DNA from: Caballeronia sp. SBC1
Lineage (GTDB): Bacteria > Pseudomonadota > Gammaproteobacteria > Burkholderiales > Burkholderiaceae
Assembly (NCBI RefSeq): GCF_011493005.1
Contig: NZ_CP049157.1
Location: 1,860,001 to 1,924,000 of the forward strand
DNA length: 64,000 nucleotides
Direction: 5' to 3'
Shown here: piece by piece, positions 30,160-39,600 of the stretch
Numbering within the stretch: the stretch's first letter is position 1
Layout of the letters: each line of letters starts with the position of its first letter
Translations under genes and position numbers: made by a program
The notes under the pieces: model-generated
Databases searched by the model: none
What the model was told of the DNA's origin: nothing
The model's input: only the letters and a program-made list of their open reading frames with translations

Positions 30160-31281
30160 ATGAAACTGAAGTGGAGCGGTGTAGCGGTACTCGCGGTATT
30201 CGCCAGCGCGGCGCATGCGCAGTCGTCGGTCACGTTGTACGGCGCAATCGATTCGGGCCTTTTCTATCAGAGCACTGCAGCATCGTCGTTCGCGGCTAAC
30301 GCCCACAACAACGGACACGTGTTCGGCATCAAGGACGGCAGCCTCTATGGGAGCTTCTGGGGTATCAAGGGAGCTGAGGACATCGGCGGTGGCTACAAGG
30401 TCAACTTCAGACTGCAGGGGGTGTTCAACAGCAGTAACGGCAAGGTCGGGCTGCCCGACACGACCGGCACTACTGCGGTGTTCAACCAGCAGGCGACGGT
30501 CGGCCTCTCCGGACCGTTCGGCACCTTCGACGCCGGACGGCAGTACACGCCGATGATCTACGCGATGGCCGATACCGACGTCCGCGCGGCGCAGTACTTC
30601 GGCAGCATCCTGGGCGCCTGGCTCGGGCTGAACCAGGCCGCCGGCTGGCCCGGGACGAATACGAACGTGCCGCTCGGCGCGCTGTACGACAGCAACGCGC
30701 TCGTTTACCAGTCGCCGAAGTTCTATGGTGCGTCGGCCGCGCTCGAGTACGCGCCGGGCGGCGTGGCGGGCCAGATTCAGGGCGGTACGCGCGAATCGGC
30801 GGTGCTCAAGTATTCGAACTACGGCCTCAATCTGTCCGCGGTCTACTACAACGCCCACGACACGAACCTCGCGGCAGCCACGCCGACCGGGTACGACAAC
30901 AACCGCTTCTATTATTTCGGCGCCAAGTACACGTTCCACAGCGTATCCGTGTCGGCGTCGTATGGGATCGCCAAGAATCCGTCGAACCCGAACCTCGCGG
31001 ATTACGAAATGATTTCGGGCGGGCTCGGCTATCAGTTCGACCCGTTCTTCAGGATCACGTCCGGCTTCTACTACCTGAAGGACCGCAACAATTCGGCGAA
31101 CCATTCGAGTGAATACGCGGTGGGTGCGGAATACAGCCTGTCGAAGCGCACGATCGTCTCTGCGCAGGTCGGGTACGTCGCCAACCGGGGGACGATGAAC
31201 CAGACAATCATGTACGGCCAGATCGTCGCGCCGGGCGTGTCGACTACGGCCGCGATGATCGGCGTGCGCCATAACTTCTAA
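30160..31281 (+). CDS. Gram-negative general porin (cluster A)
   Basis: A 373-residue outer-membrane porin. A signal peptide (GVAVLAVFASAAHAQ) is followed by the standard mature start QSSVTLYGAIDSG. GSLYGSFWGIKGAEDIGGG and PFGTFDAGRQYTPMIY are typical loop and strand segments of 16-strand betaproteobacterial porins, and the protein ends in an aromatic residue (VRHNF), needed for membrane assembly. ATG 30160 is preceded by GGAGGA. Its paralogue at 59718-60863 is very similar throughout, and both are followed by a BON-domain gene. It presumably admits the carboxylate substrate of the module (inference). Confidence 0.95.
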   Translation: MKLKWSGVAVLAVFASAAHAQSSVTLYGAIDSGLFYQSTAASSFAANAHNNGHVFGIKDGSLYGSFWGIKGAEDIGGGYKVNFRLQGVFNSSNGKVGLPDTTGTTAVFNQQATVGLSGPFGTFDAGRQYTPMIYAMADTDVRAAQYFGSILGAWLGLNQAAGWPGTNTNVPLGALYDSNALVYQSPKFYGASAALEYAPGGVAGQIQGGTRESAVLKYSNYGLNLSAVYYNAHDTNLAAATPTGYDNNRFYYFGAKYTFHSVSVSASYGIAKNPSNPNLADYEMISGGLGYQFDPFFRITSGFYYLKDRNNSANHSSEYAVGAEYSLSKRTIVSAQVGYVANRGTMNQTIMYGQIVAPGVSTTAAMIGVRHNF

Positions 31282-31309
31282 TTATTTGAAATCGAAACGG
31301 AGAACATCG

Positions 31310-31684
31310 ATGAAAACGATGAATGGATTCAGGGTGGCACTCGGCGTTGCGATCGCTGCGGTGTCGATCAGCGCGTGGGCGCAGGAGGGCGCGTCGGTGG
31401 GGGCATCGGCTGGCACGGCGGTGACAGCATCCGGCGGTATGACGGCCAAAGCCGCGCGGCAGGCGAATCGCGCGCTACGGCGCAAGGTGTATGCGGCACT
31501 CGCGAAGCACAAGGAGATCGACGCGGGCGATATCAGCATCACCGCGAAAGGCGGTGCGGTGATGATCAGCGGCACGGTCCCGGAGGCGTCGCAGATCAAC
31601 ACTGTCGCCGAGGTCGCGAAGGGCGTCGCGGGTGTGACATCGGTCACCAGCAAGCTCATGGTGCAGCGGCCGTTCGGCCAGTAG
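31310..31684 (+). CDS. secreted BON-domain protein (cluster A)
   Basis: A 124-residue protein with a signal peptide (VALGVAIAAVSISAWAQ) and one BON domain in the C-terminal half (IDAGDISITAKGGAVMISG; VAGVTSVTSKLMV). BON domains bind phospholipid or act as periplasmic envelope-stability modules. ATG 31310 lies 28 bases after the porin stop. The same porin plus BON order recurs at 59718-61280, so the two proteins may work together, for instance in stabilising the porin or outer membrane (inference). Confidence 0.88.
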   Translation: MKTMNGFRVALGVAIAAVSISAWAQEGASVGASAGTAVTASGGMTAKAARQANRALRRKVYAALAKHKEIDAGDISITAKGGAVMISGTVPEASQINTVAEVAKGVAGVTSVTSKLMVQRPFGQ

Positions 31685-31909
31685 TGCGGCGAGCAGGCCG
31701 GTCCAGTTCGAATTGACAAACGCCCCATGGATTTGAACCTGATCCACGTCAGCGAAGCGGGTGAGCGCCCGGATCGAGACGTTGGGTCGTCACGCTGGTG
31801 AAAATACTTTCGAAGCGCAACTGGAACTCGAAGGCCGGCATTGGATGGAGTCCGTCAACCTTCAATGATATTCAGGGCGGCCAGTTGTTCACTTAAGGAG
31901 GAACCCGTC

Positions 31910-32431
31910 ATGAAGGTCATCTCTCACCTCGATAAAGTGCGACGCATGGCGGTGCTTCGACAACGCCTCAACCCGTTAGCCGACTTCGAATTGTGGTTCG
32001 GGACCACGCTGACCGCGAGTATCAACGTGTTCAATGCAACGCTTCATCTCACTGGCCTGACGCGTGAGGATCCCGTGTTCTCGACCATTCCCGGCGTGCA
32101 CGTTGTGAAGCAACCGGATGGCAGCTACGCGCGCGAGTTGCGTGGGCTCGGCGATGTGAGCCATGTCGGTTGGCCAGAAATCGAGGGAGAAGTACCTCAG
32201 GCGGTTCGGCAACTCGAACACGCGTTGCATACCATCGAGCATTACCGGGATCCATGCGTTCGCGGAGATCGGGTTCCAACACAAGCGATCGTCGACGAAT
32301 GTGAGCAAGCGTTTACACAAGTCATGTACACATTCGAACAGGGGTTGAAGGGTACCGAGTATGAAAACCGAGAATCATCGGCTCAAAGCCGAGAACATCG
32401 AGACGTCGCTGAGGCTTCTCGGCGAAGATGA
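31910..32431 (+). CDS. hypothetical protein, helical
   Basis: A 173-residue protein that I do not recognise. It has an AAGGAGG ribosome site nine bases before ATG 31910 and good coding character. The N-terminus reads MKVISHLDKVRRMAVLRQ and includes ADFELWFGTTLTASINVFN, with a loop GLGDVSHVGWPEIEGEVP. No signal peptide or membrane helix is evident. Its end overlaps the next gene by 71 bases in another frame, suggesting translational coupling of the two. It lies between the BON gene and the dioxygenase of cluster A. Confidence 0.65.
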   Translation: MKVISHLDKVRRMAVLRQRLNPLADFELWFGTTLTASINVFNATLHLTGLTREDPVFSTIPGVHVVKQPDGSYARELRGLGDVSHVGWPEIEGEVPQAVRQLEHALHTIEHYRDPCVRGDRVPTQAIVDECEQAFTQVMYTFEQGLKGTEYENRESSAQSREHRDVAEASRRR

Positions 32432-32726
32432 CTGGGAAATGAAAATTGAGGCAGCGATGCTGGCTGGGACACACTGGGCAAACTTCGCGCTGCATCGCTG
32501 CGGCGTTACTTCAGACAATGAGGACATCGTCCACAACTCGATGCTGGTCGTGAGCATGCTACGCAAGTATTCGCTTGCGGAAAGTGAACTGCTTGGTGCG
32601 CTGACGGAAATCGAGGAGCTGCGCCCCCTTTATGTTCGGGGAGACCTACCAGACGGTTCTCACGCCGCTGCTCGAGCGCTGGAACTGCTTCGATTGATCA
32701 GCACACTCGCCAGGCGCCCGCCATGA
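32361..32726 (+). CDS. hypothetical protein, predicted all-alpha
   Basis: A 121-residue protein without a recognised domain. It is rich in helix-forming sequence (MKIEAAMLAGTHWANFALH; LAESELLGALTEIEELRP). The helical pattern is reminiscent of HEPN-like folds, but no RX4-6H motif was found, so this is only a resemblance. It starts inside the previous gene (71-base overlap). The two probably form a pair of unknown role ahead of the dioxygenase gene. Confidence 0.6.
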   Translation: MKTENHRLKAENIETSLRLLGEDDWEMKIEAAMLAGTHWANFALHRCGVTSDNEDIVHNSMLVVSMLRKYSLAESELLGALTEIEELRPLYVRGDLPDGSHAAARALELLRLISTLARRPP

Positions 32727-32918
32727 CTGCTTCATCGGAAAGCGTCGCAATGATCCATCCGGTTGTCGAGTTCCCTGTGTGTCGCAACCGAGGGGGGACC
32801 AACGAACCATGCTCATCGTGAAGCTTAAGCCGCGCGTGCAAATGGACCGGGAGAAGCTGATCTCGCTTTATGCGGGCAAGCGGCGTTTCCGTGACCAATC
32901 AAAGTCGGCAGACATTAA

Positions 32919-32934
32919 ATTAATGTCGACATAA
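32919..32934. promoter_or_regulatory. TAATGTCGACA operator-like palindrome (site 3)
   Basis: ATTAATGTCGACATAA with a perfect 10-bp palindrome ATGTCGACAT at 32923-32932. It is about 135 bases before the dioxygenase start, in the most promoter-like position of all six sites. Confidence 0.65.
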
Positions 32935-33067
32935 ATAAAACGGCCTGTTATTGTATTCGAACAGAAGGTGGGGAAACAATATTTCGCGGGTTCGTAAAGC
33001 CGGGGCGCCACGCGGCGATGGCGGCCGAATTGGCGTAGTTCCTGCCAGAAACAAGGAGATATCGCTC

Positions 33068-33913
33068 ATGATGAAAGTAGTAAGGCTGACCGCTTGCATT
33101 GGTGCCGAGGTGTCCGGCGTGAGCTTGGGGGATGCGTCTCGAGATGCATCGCTGTTCGCCGAAATCAAGGCTCTTTTGCTTAAGCACCGAGTCCTCTTTT
33201 TTCGAGATCAGGATATCTCTCGGAAAGAGCATGTCGCCTTTGCGCGCCGTTTCGGGAAACTGGAAGATCATCCAGTTGCGGAGAGCGATCCGGAAAACCC
33301 GGGCCTCGTGCAGATCTATCGATCGGAACAAAAGAATCCTTACGAAAACAACTATCACAGCGACGGACTTTGGCGGCCGAACCCATCCATGGGCGCCGTG
33401 CTGCGCTGCATCGAGTGTCCAGAGGTTGGGGGCGACACCATCTGGGTCAACATGGTCGAGGCTTATAAGCAATTACCAGAAGACATCAAGAAGCGCATCG
33501 AGGGATTGAGAGCAAAAAGCAGCATTGAGCACTCGTTCGGTGCGGCAATGGATCTGGAGGAGCGACGAAAACTGGCGGCGCAGAATCCGGAGGTGGAGCA
33601 CCCTGTCGTGCGGACGCACCCAGAGACTGGCGAAAAGATTCTATACGTCAGCAGCTTCACGACGCATTTTGCCAACTACCACACAGCTGAGAATGTGCGT
33701 TACGGTTTAGACAAGACACCGGGTGCGAGCCTTCTGCTGAGTTATCTGCAGAGCCAGGCATCGATCCCTGAGTATCAGGTTCGTTTCCGGTGGAAACCGA
33801 ACAGTATTGCAGTCTGGGACAACCGGCCAACGCAGCATTACGCGGTAATGGACTATTGGCCGGCCCCGCGCAAGATGGAGCGCGCAGGAATCGAAGGCGA
33901 TAAACCATACTGA
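33068..33913 (+). CDS. TauD/TfdA-family 2-oxoglutarate-dependent dioxygenase (cluster A)
   Basis: A 281-residue non-heme iron enzyme. The facial triad is His97 and Asp99 (NNYHSDGLW) and His257 (TQHYAVMDY). The 2-oxoglutarate-binding Arg is probably in PRKMERAG. The N-terminal core KHRVLFFRDQDIS and FGKLEDHP is typical. ATG 33068 has AAGGAG nine bases upstream. The family hydroxylates carbon next to sulfonate, ether or carboxylate groups while converting 2-oxoglutarate to succinate. A close paralogue is at 56212-57060. Here the partner hydrolase does not follow directly; instead a GntR gene lies downstream. Confidence 0.93.
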   Translation: MMKVVRLTACIGAEVSGVSLGDASRDASLFAEIKALLLKHRVLFFRDQDISRKEHVAFARRFGKLEDHPVAESDPENPGLVQIYRSEQKNPYENNYHSDGLWRPNPSMGAVLRCIECPEVGGDTIWVNMVEAYKQLPEDIKKRIEGLRAKSSIEHSFGAAMDLEERRKLAAQNPEVEHPVVRTHPETGEKILYVSSFTTHFANYHTAENVRYGLDKTPGASLLLSYLQSQASIPEYQVRFRWKPNSIAVWDNRPTQHYAVMDYWPAPRKMERAGIEGDKPY

Positions 33914-34223
33914 CGTCTGCTTGTCCTCGCGATGTTCGTCGAGGTGTTCGGGCTCAGGTCGGCGGTCGCAGTTCGGCTTTGTATGGATCATCTCGCCTCG
34001 GTAGGCGCGTCGCCCTGATTGCCGTCCTTGGCGACCCACGGAGTGCGGGATACGGGCATCTGCCAGAGGCTCGCCATAGCGAATGGATACGCATTGCTCG
34101 TATTCAACGAGTCGTCACAACGCCTCGAAATTCGCGGCAATTGCCAGACGGAGCGCAGGAATTTTTGCTGTACAGCGAGTAAGCAGAGGAGGCGTCGAGT
34201 CTTCAAAAGTGAGGTTGAGTTTT
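33914..34223 (+). other. intergenic, no gene recognised
   Basis: About 310 bases between the dioxygenase and the regulator operator. Short frames on both strands carry no recognisable motif. Unlike the paralogous dioxygenase at 56212, no hydrolase gene or relic is visible here. Confidence 0.4.
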
Positions 34224-34234
34224 TGTCGACATTA
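34221..34234. promoter_or_regulatory. TAATGTCGACA operator-like palindrome (site 4, before gntR-type gene)
   Basis: TTTTGTCGACATTA is the same motif in reverse orientation, core 34224-34231, 65 bases before the GntR-family start. This position suggests autoregulation. Confidence 0.65.
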
Positions 34235-34295
34235 CAATTCTGAGGACTATAATCAAAAGGATTAAATTCGACGAAAATTGATTCCGCTATACGCC

Positions 34296-35120
34296 ATGGC
34301 TCGAAATAAAACGCAAAACCTTCCCGATCTTTCCTCGCTCCTTACGCCCAAGAATTCACTGATGTTGGCAGTCGAGAGGGCAGTGCTGCGCGGGCAGGAC
34401 TGGGCGTCTGCCTCGGTGCCGATTGCCGAGCAGATCGCTGCCCGGCTGGCCGGGGTCATTACGCTTGACCTGGTGAAGCCGGGGCAACGATTGCTGGAGA
34501 AAGATATCAGTGAGGTGTTGCACGTCAGCCGTGCTCCAGTGCGCGAAGCGATGCGTATACTGGAGCGGGACCGCCTGGTCGAGTTTCAGGCCAGACGCGG
34601 GGCGATCGTCACGGCGCCCGACGAGAATGAGCTTCGGGACATTTTTCGCGTGCGCAGCGTGCTTTACGTCACGATGTTGGAGCAGGTGGCGCGCGAAAGC
34701 CCGTCCGAGCTCGATGCGCTACTTGCCGCGCATATGCCCAGGCTAGCCAAGGCGGCCGAGGAGTCGATAGACGCCTATGCCGTGGAAAGCTTTCTTCTGA
34801 ATTTCACCACGGTCGATCTCTGCCGCAACCGGCTTCTGGTTGATGTCCTGCACTCCATCTCATTGCGAACCTTGCGCTATGTTCGGCTAGGATTTGTGAC
34901 TACGCCTCAATCGGTTCGCACATCTTTAAAAGTCTGGCGCGCGCTCCAGAAGGCCGCGATCAAACGGGACAACGAACTACTGCTTTCCCTTGCAGCTTCG
35001 CGCCTGGACGACGCCAGGGAAACTGCTATTCGCGCGATCGCTGGCAAACCTGCGGACAGTCGGCTTGCACGTGGCCCAAAGGCAGCGCAACCCAAAGTAG
35101 CGGCTACCTCTTTATTGTGA
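34296..35120 (+). CDS. GntR-family (FadR/FCD) transcriptional regulator
   Basis: A 274-residue regulator. The winged helix has PIAEQIAARLAGVITLDLVKPGQRL, EKDISEVLHVSRAPVREAM and LVEFQARRGAIV. The C-terminal helical FCD effector domain follows (DIFRVRSVLYVTMLEQVAR; FTTVDLCRNRLLVDVLHSI). FCD members usually sense organic acids and bind short palindromes with a TGT...ACA core, matching the TGTCGACA sites scattered from 29.7 to 40.2 kb, one of them directly before this gene. It probably represses the cluster A porin, dioxygenase and MFS genes until a carboxylate ligand is present (inference). Confidence 0.92.
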   Translation: MARNKTQNLPDLSSLLTPKNSLMLAVERAVLRGQDWASASVPIAEQIAARLAGVITLDLVKPGQRLLEKDISEVLHVSRAPVREAMRILERDRLVEFQARRGAIVTAPDENELRDIFRVRSVLYVTMLEQVARESPSELDALLAAHMPRLAKAAEESIDAYAVESFLLNFTTVDLCRNRLLVDVLHSISLRTLRYVRLGFVTTPQSVRTSLKVWRALQKAAIKRDNELLLSLAASRLDDARETAIRAIAGKPADSRLARGPKAAQPKVAATSLL

Positions 35121-35296
35121 GGCGCTCCCTGCGTGCTTAGGACGGTTGAATCCTGGTTGCGTGGGTTCCATTTTTTTGAGGACTCCGTGGCGAGTGGGGA
35201 CGGCATGTCGCCGGAATTGACTTCGCTTCGCGCTCATCCATTTTTTCTTCATACTGGGTACGCTCACCTAAGACCGGACACCGCATACGAGCACCT

Positions 35297-35700
35297 TCAG
35301 TTGTTTGATTTGCGCCGGTGGGACCTTGCGCCCGAGTCGTCCACATGTTGGTGGAAGCATAGCGGGCAATAGTCGTTCTTCTTCAGCGACTCGACGAACA
35401 GCATCGGGACGAGCGCGATGTACCAGATATCCATCGGGATTCGACAGAAAGACCGGCGCTGACAATGAATCAGGTGAGTCAGGATGCCGCGCACGTAATC
35501 CCGTTTTGTCTTGCCGTCGCCGTCTGGATCCTTGATGCGGTAGTCGATGATCCAGTGCTCCCGCATCAGCGGATTCGCGGACACGCAGTTCACCATGCCG
35601 ATCCTCTTGATCAGGCCACGCACGCTCGAACTTTACTTGCACCCGAGCGGCTCGATCCAGCGCGAGAAATCCTGGTCGATGATCATTTCGTCGTGCAATC
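35297..35700 (-). other. unassigned decayed gene fragment
   Basis: On the minus strand a broken frame reads LHDEMIIDQDFSRWIEPLG, a stop, then GLIKRIGMVNCVSANP and LMREHWIIDYRIKDPDGDG. A second, shorter copy of the EH-IIDYRI segment lies at 29237-29300 on the plus strand. The pattern vaguely suggests an NTF2/SnoaL-like fold but I cannot assign it. The surrounding region, 35121-36275, holds no intact gene. Confidence 0.35.
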
Positions 35701-35793
35701 AATAGCACGAACCTTAGCTTCGCTTCGGGTTTACACCGCTCCGTAACAATTCGCCTCTGCGCGCAGGTGTGACGTTTTGCGTGCGGATTATAA

Positions 35794-35807
35794 TTAATGT
35801 CGCCAAA
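35794..35807. promoter_or_regulatory. variant TAATGTCGCCA site (site 5)
   Basis: TTAATGTCGCCAAA with one mismatch in the core (A to C). The same A/T flanks and following AAAAATTA are found at other sites. It lies about 470 bases upstream of the MFS start and may be a decayed or weak operator. Confidence 0.4.
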
Positions 35808-36275
35808 AATTACTGTCGATGCTATCCTGAAATCAACGTGCGTCGTCTGGAGCTTTGCGGCGGCAAGGAAGACCATGGCGCAATCCTTAAACGGAGGTCG
35901 TTCGTGCTGGCGAGCGCCTTCGTTCTGTGTGCGGTCAATCGTCGAACTTTCCCGCGCGGTGCATGTGACTGGCAGAGTCGATGTACGACTCGTTCTCCGC
36001 TGCAGCAGCCAAGCATTGACTTTCCGGTGAACACCCGATTCTGATCGAGGAGCAAAACGAGCTAACGTCAACGTCATCACACAATTCATCAAGATGCTTG
36101 AAATAAGCGTCGAAATCCAAAGCGCGCACGGCGACACAAAGAAAGCGTCCGGCGATGCTGGCGGCCAGCAGAAACTACTGATGATCTCGGCTTAGAGGTC
36201 TTGCTTCACATGGGCCAGACGACATCAGGCGGCACGATTCAATATAAATCTAGTGAATCATCGGAGGAGACAGAA

Positions 36276-37571
36276 TTGAACCTTTATACAAGTAACGCAG
36301 TGCCGGTCGAGCCGGCTGCGGCTACCAGTGGTGCCCGAGCTTACGCGTGGGTGGTATTTGCATTGATGTTTTGCCTTTTGCTGTCTGACTACATGTCGCG
36401 GCAGGCGCTCAATGCCTTGTTTCCGATCTTGAAAGTGCAGTGGCAGATGTCCGATACACAGCTCGGTTCGATCAGCGGCGTGGTGCCGTTGGCGGTCGGC
36501 GTGCTGACCCTGCCATTTTCCATAATGGCGGACCGCTGGGGACGTGTCAAAAGCATTGCACTGATGGCTGCGCTGTGGAGTCTTGCCACGCTCGGGTGTG
36601 CGATTGCCAGCAGCTACCACGAGATGTTCGTCGCACGCATCTTCGTTGGTGTCGGCGAGGCTGCCTACGGAAGTGTCGGACTCGCGATGCTCGTGAGCAT
36701 CTTTCCAAAGCACCTGCGCTCGACTATTGCCGGGGGCTTTACGTCTGCCGCCGCGTTTGGGTCCGTGCTCGGTGTTTCGCTTTCCGGCATCATTGCGACG
36801 CGCTTTAGCTGGCGCTGGTCGATGGGTCTGATGGCGATCTTTGGTTTTGTGCTGGTGATCATTTACTTCTTCGTAGTCACGGAAAAAAGACTCGCGCGCG
36901 CGCATCCGGACAATGCGAGCGGAACGCCGGCGTACGAGCGTGTGAAACTGACACCACGAGCGCTTTTCTCTGGCCTGTTTCCGTCCAGTTCCGTTTTTTG
37001 TGCGTACCTCGGCAGCGCCCTGCAGATCTTCATTCAGGGTACTCTTTTCGTGTGGCTGCCCAGCTACCTGAATCGCTACTGGGACATGCCTGTCAGCAAG
37101 GCCGCCGTGGTGGCGGCCGGCCTTGTCCTTGTCAGCGGTATGGGCCAACTCCTGTGCGGTGTGATGACCGACCGGATCAGCGGGGACTCGTCGCTTAAGA
37201 GGTGGAACATGGCCATTGGTTATTGCCTCGTGCTAGGCATCCTGCTGGCGATCGCGTTCCGCTTGCCACCGGGCACTATGCAGCTCGCGCTCCTTGTGCC
37301 CGCAGTGTTCTTCCTTGCCAGTTCGTTCGGTACATGTAGCGCGATCATTGCCGGAGCCACGCCGTCGTCTATTCATGGTTCGGCGTTCGCCACACTGACG
37401 CTGTTCAATAATATATTGGGCCTCGCAGCGGGTCCCTTTTTCACCGGCGTGATAGCGGACGCGGTTGGTCTTCAAGGTGCCTTGCGCTGGCTTCCGCTCG
37501 CGGCAGTCCTGCCCTTGACGGTGTACCTCATTGGCCGGTGGTGTCACATCGCGGAAGCGCGGCGCGGCTGA
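36276..37571 (+). CDS. MFS transporter (cluster A)
   Basis: A 431-residue protein with 12 predicted membrane helices. The first reads AYAWVVFALMFCLLLSDYMS. The MFS signature after helix 2 is ADRWGRVKSIALM, and helix 4-5 is FVGVGEAAYGSVGLA. TTG 36276 was chosen because GGAGGA sits seven bases upstream; upstream codons look non-coding. It belongs to the metabolite:proton symporter group (ACS/AAHS-like) that imports organic acids. It closely resembles the carrier at 53793-55112 and, less so, that at 46691-48037, so each module carries its own carrier. The substrate is unknown, probably the carboxylate that the dioxygenase attacks. Confidence 0.92.
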   Translation: MNLYTSNAVPVEPAAATSGARAYAWVVFALMFCLLLSDYMSRQALNALFPILKVQWQMSDTQLGSISGVVPLAVGVLTLPFSIMADRWGRVKSIALMAALWSLATLGCAIASSYHEMFVARIFVGVGEAAYGSVGLAMLVSIFPKHLRSTIAGGFTSAAAFGSVLGVSLSGIIATRFSWRWSMGLMAIFGFVLVIIYFFVVTEKRLARAHPDNASGTPAYERVKLTPRALFSGLFPSSSVFCAYLGSALQIFIQGTLFVWLPSYLNRYWDMPVSKAAVVAAGLVLVSGMGQLLCGVMTDRISGDSSLKRWNMAIGYCLVLGILLAIAFRLPPGTMQLALLVPAVFFLASSFGTCSAIIAGATPSSIHGSAFATLTLFNNILGLAAGPFFTGVIADAVGLQGALRWLPLAAVLPLTVYLIGRWCHIAEARRG

Positions 37572-37659
37572 GCGTGCTGCCGGCGTGGCGAACCTCATCG
37601 ACTGGACGTTTTCTGACGTCCATGTTCCGAGAGGTCCGCCTTGATGGTCCAGCTACGCC

Positions 37660-38252
37660 GCTTACGCCGGGGCGAGCTTTGTGCTCTGCACAGCATCCGG
37701 CCGGTATGAAAGACTCGAGGGTTATCGCAAGATCGATGGTGGACGGGCCGCCGAAGTCGTCCTCGACGAGGTATGCCTCGGCGACGACGCATTGCTCTGT
37801 GCGCAGGACGCGGGATTCGCGACACTCGAACACAGCGTGGGCTTTGGCGTGCTGGCGCTCTGCGCGGAAGCACTTGGCGCAATGGACGTTGCGAAAGACT
37901 TCACGCTCGAATACCTTCGCACGCGCAAGCAGTTCGGTGCGGTGATCGGCAGCTTCCAGGCGTTGCAGCACCGCATGGCCGACATGCTGCTGGAGATCGA
38001 ACAGGCTCGTTCGGCGGTCATCAACGCCGCCGCTGCGTTCGGCTCCGAGCGTACGGCGCGCGAGTGCGCGCTGTCGGCCGCATCGGTGCACGGGTGGCCG
38101 AGGAATGCATTCAGTCGCATGGCGGTATCGGCATGACCTGGGAGTTACCGCTCGCGCACTATGCCAAGCGTCTCGTCATGATCGACCATCAACTGGGCGA
38201 CGAAGACCATCATTTGGACCGTTACGTCACCCTCGGCCGGATGGAGCCATGA
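37660..38252 (+). pseudogene. acyl-CoA dehydrogenase, truncated and frameshifted
   Basis: The frame covers only the C-terminal half of an acyl-CoA dehydrogenase: GGRAAEVVLDEVCLGDDALL, EYLRTRKQFGAVIGSFQAL and HRMADMLLEIEQARSAV. It then breaks near 38070. The last part continues in another frame (GARVAEECIQSHGGIGMTWE, then HYAKRLVMIDHQLGDEDHH). The N-terminal domain is missing. It lies directly before the CoA-transferase gene. The intact pair could have activated and oxidised a dicarboxylate such as glutarate or pimelate, but now only the transferase survives. Confidence 0.87.
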
Positions 38253-38391
38253 GCGAGGCGATCCTTGCGCATCGCGTGGGCGCTGTACGGGTGCTTTCGC
38301 GGCCCTACGTCGCGGTACGACTGCTCATTCACGCCGGTAAAAGCGCCTTCGCTTGCTATTCACCAGAAACTTCTGCAAATACGGACTTGCC

Positions 38392-39600
38392 ATGTCAAAC
38401 CTGAATCCTTCGCTGCCGCTTGCGGGCGTGCGCGTACTCGATCTTTCCCGCGTGCTGGCGGGCCCTTGGTGTGCCATGGTGCTGGGCGACCTCGGCGCCG
38501 AAGTCATCAAGGTCGAGCACCCGAAACGCGGCGACGACACGCGCGATTGGGGCTTGCGCATAGGATCGACCGAGACGGCCTATTTCAATAGCGTCAACCG
38601 CAACAAGCGCTCTGTGAGCCTCGACCTGCAAATGGCCGAGGGCCAGCAGATCGCGCGGGATTTGGCTCAGAAGAGCGACGTCGTGATCCAGAACTTCAAG
38701 TTCGGCGGCATGGAGAAGCTGGGTCTCGGATACGAGCAACTGAAGCAGGACCACGAGGACCTGATCTACTGCTCGATTTCCGGCTACGACCGCACGGGAC
38801 CGGAAGCCGCACGTCCCGGCTACGATCTGGTCGTTCAGGGCGAGGCCGGGCTGATGGCGCTCAACGGCGAGGCCAGCCAGCCCCCGTTGAAGTTCGGGAT
38901 CGCAGCAGTCGACATGTTCACCGGGATGCACTCGGCACAGGCCATTCTGGCGGCGCTCTTCGAGCGTCAACGAACCGGCAAGGGGCACCACATCGAAATG
39001 GCGCTGTTCGATTGCGGACTGATGATCACCTCGTATTGCGGGATGGAAGCGCTGATCACGGGTGAGGACACGCCGCGTTACGGAAACGCGCACCCTTCAA
39101 TCGTCCCTTATGGTGTGTTCGATGCCGCGGACGGGCCGCTCGTCATCACGGTCGGCAACAATAACCAGTTTGTACGCTTTTGCCGCGAGGTGATCGAACG
39201 GCCCGATCTTGCCGAGGACGATCGCTTCCAGACCAATATCGGCCGCGCCGCGAATCGGGCGGTGCTGGTGCCCGAAATCGATCGCGAGATCGGACGAAGA
39301 GAGCGCCGTATTCTGCTCGACCGTCTGACGCGGGCTGGCGTTCCATGCGGTGAAGTCCTCGGGCTTCACGAAGCGCTGACCTCGAAGCGCGCGACGGACG
39401 CCGGGCTCGTGACGACGTATCCGCATCCGGAGGTTGGCAGCACGCAAGTCCTCGCTCCGCCCTATCGCTTCGACGGCGCGCGGCTGCCGGTACGAAGCGC
39501 GCCGCCCCGGCTGGGGGAAGGCACGGACGACGTGCTCCAGACGTTGCTCGGGCTGTCCGGTGAGCAAATCTCCCGGTTGAGGGCTGATGCCGTCATTTGA
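38392..39600 (+). CDS. CaiB/BaiF (class III) CoA-transferase
   Basis: A 402-residue protein with the family start LAGVRVLDLSRVLAGPWCAM, the DLGAEVIKVEHPKRGDDTR loop, NRNKRSVSLDL, the active-site Asp in GYDLVVQGEAGLM, and the GHHIEMALFDCGLM strand. These proteins transfer CoA between carboxylic acids in the cytoplasm. The sequence resembles members acting on glutarate or succinate (SUGCT/GcdG-like), which would suit the neighbouring glutarate hydroxylase genes, but the substrate is inferred. ATG 38392 gives the usual family start. The gene follows a broken acyl-CoA dehydrogenase and runs up to IS relics. Confidence 0.9.
   Translation: MSNLNPSLPLAGVRVLDLSRVLAGPWCAMVLGDLGAEVIKVEHPKRGDDTRDWGLRIGSTETAYFNSVNRNKRSVSLDLQMAEGQQIARDLAQKSDVVIQNFKFGGMEKLGLGYEQLKQDHEDLIYCSISGYDRTGPEAARPGYDLVVQGEAGLMALNGEASQPPLKFGIAAVDMFTGMHSAQAILAALFERQRTGKGHHIEMALFDCGLMITSYCGMEALITGEDTPRYGNAHPSIVPYGVFDAADGPLVITVGNNNQFVRFCREVIERPDLAEDDRFQTNIGRAANRAVLVPEIDREIGRRERRILLDRLTRAGVPCGEVLGLHEALTSKRATDAGLVTTYPHPEVGSTQVLAPPYRFDGARLPVRSAPPRLGEGTDDVLQTLLGLSGEQISRLRADAVI

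Noticed and set aside
30157..31272. 371-codon minus-strand frame
   Set aside because: Antisense to the porin, very rich in Arg and Val without any domain; a shadow frame.
32809..32934. 41-codon frame ending inside operator site 3
   Set aside because: It has a G-rich stretch upstream, but no recognisable product and its stop depends on the palindrome; too short to support.
35297..35623. Possible IS4-type transposase relic on the minus strand
   Set aside because: The EHWIIDYRI stretch first looked like an IS4 transposase, but the upstream sequence does not fit; left as an unassigned fragment.
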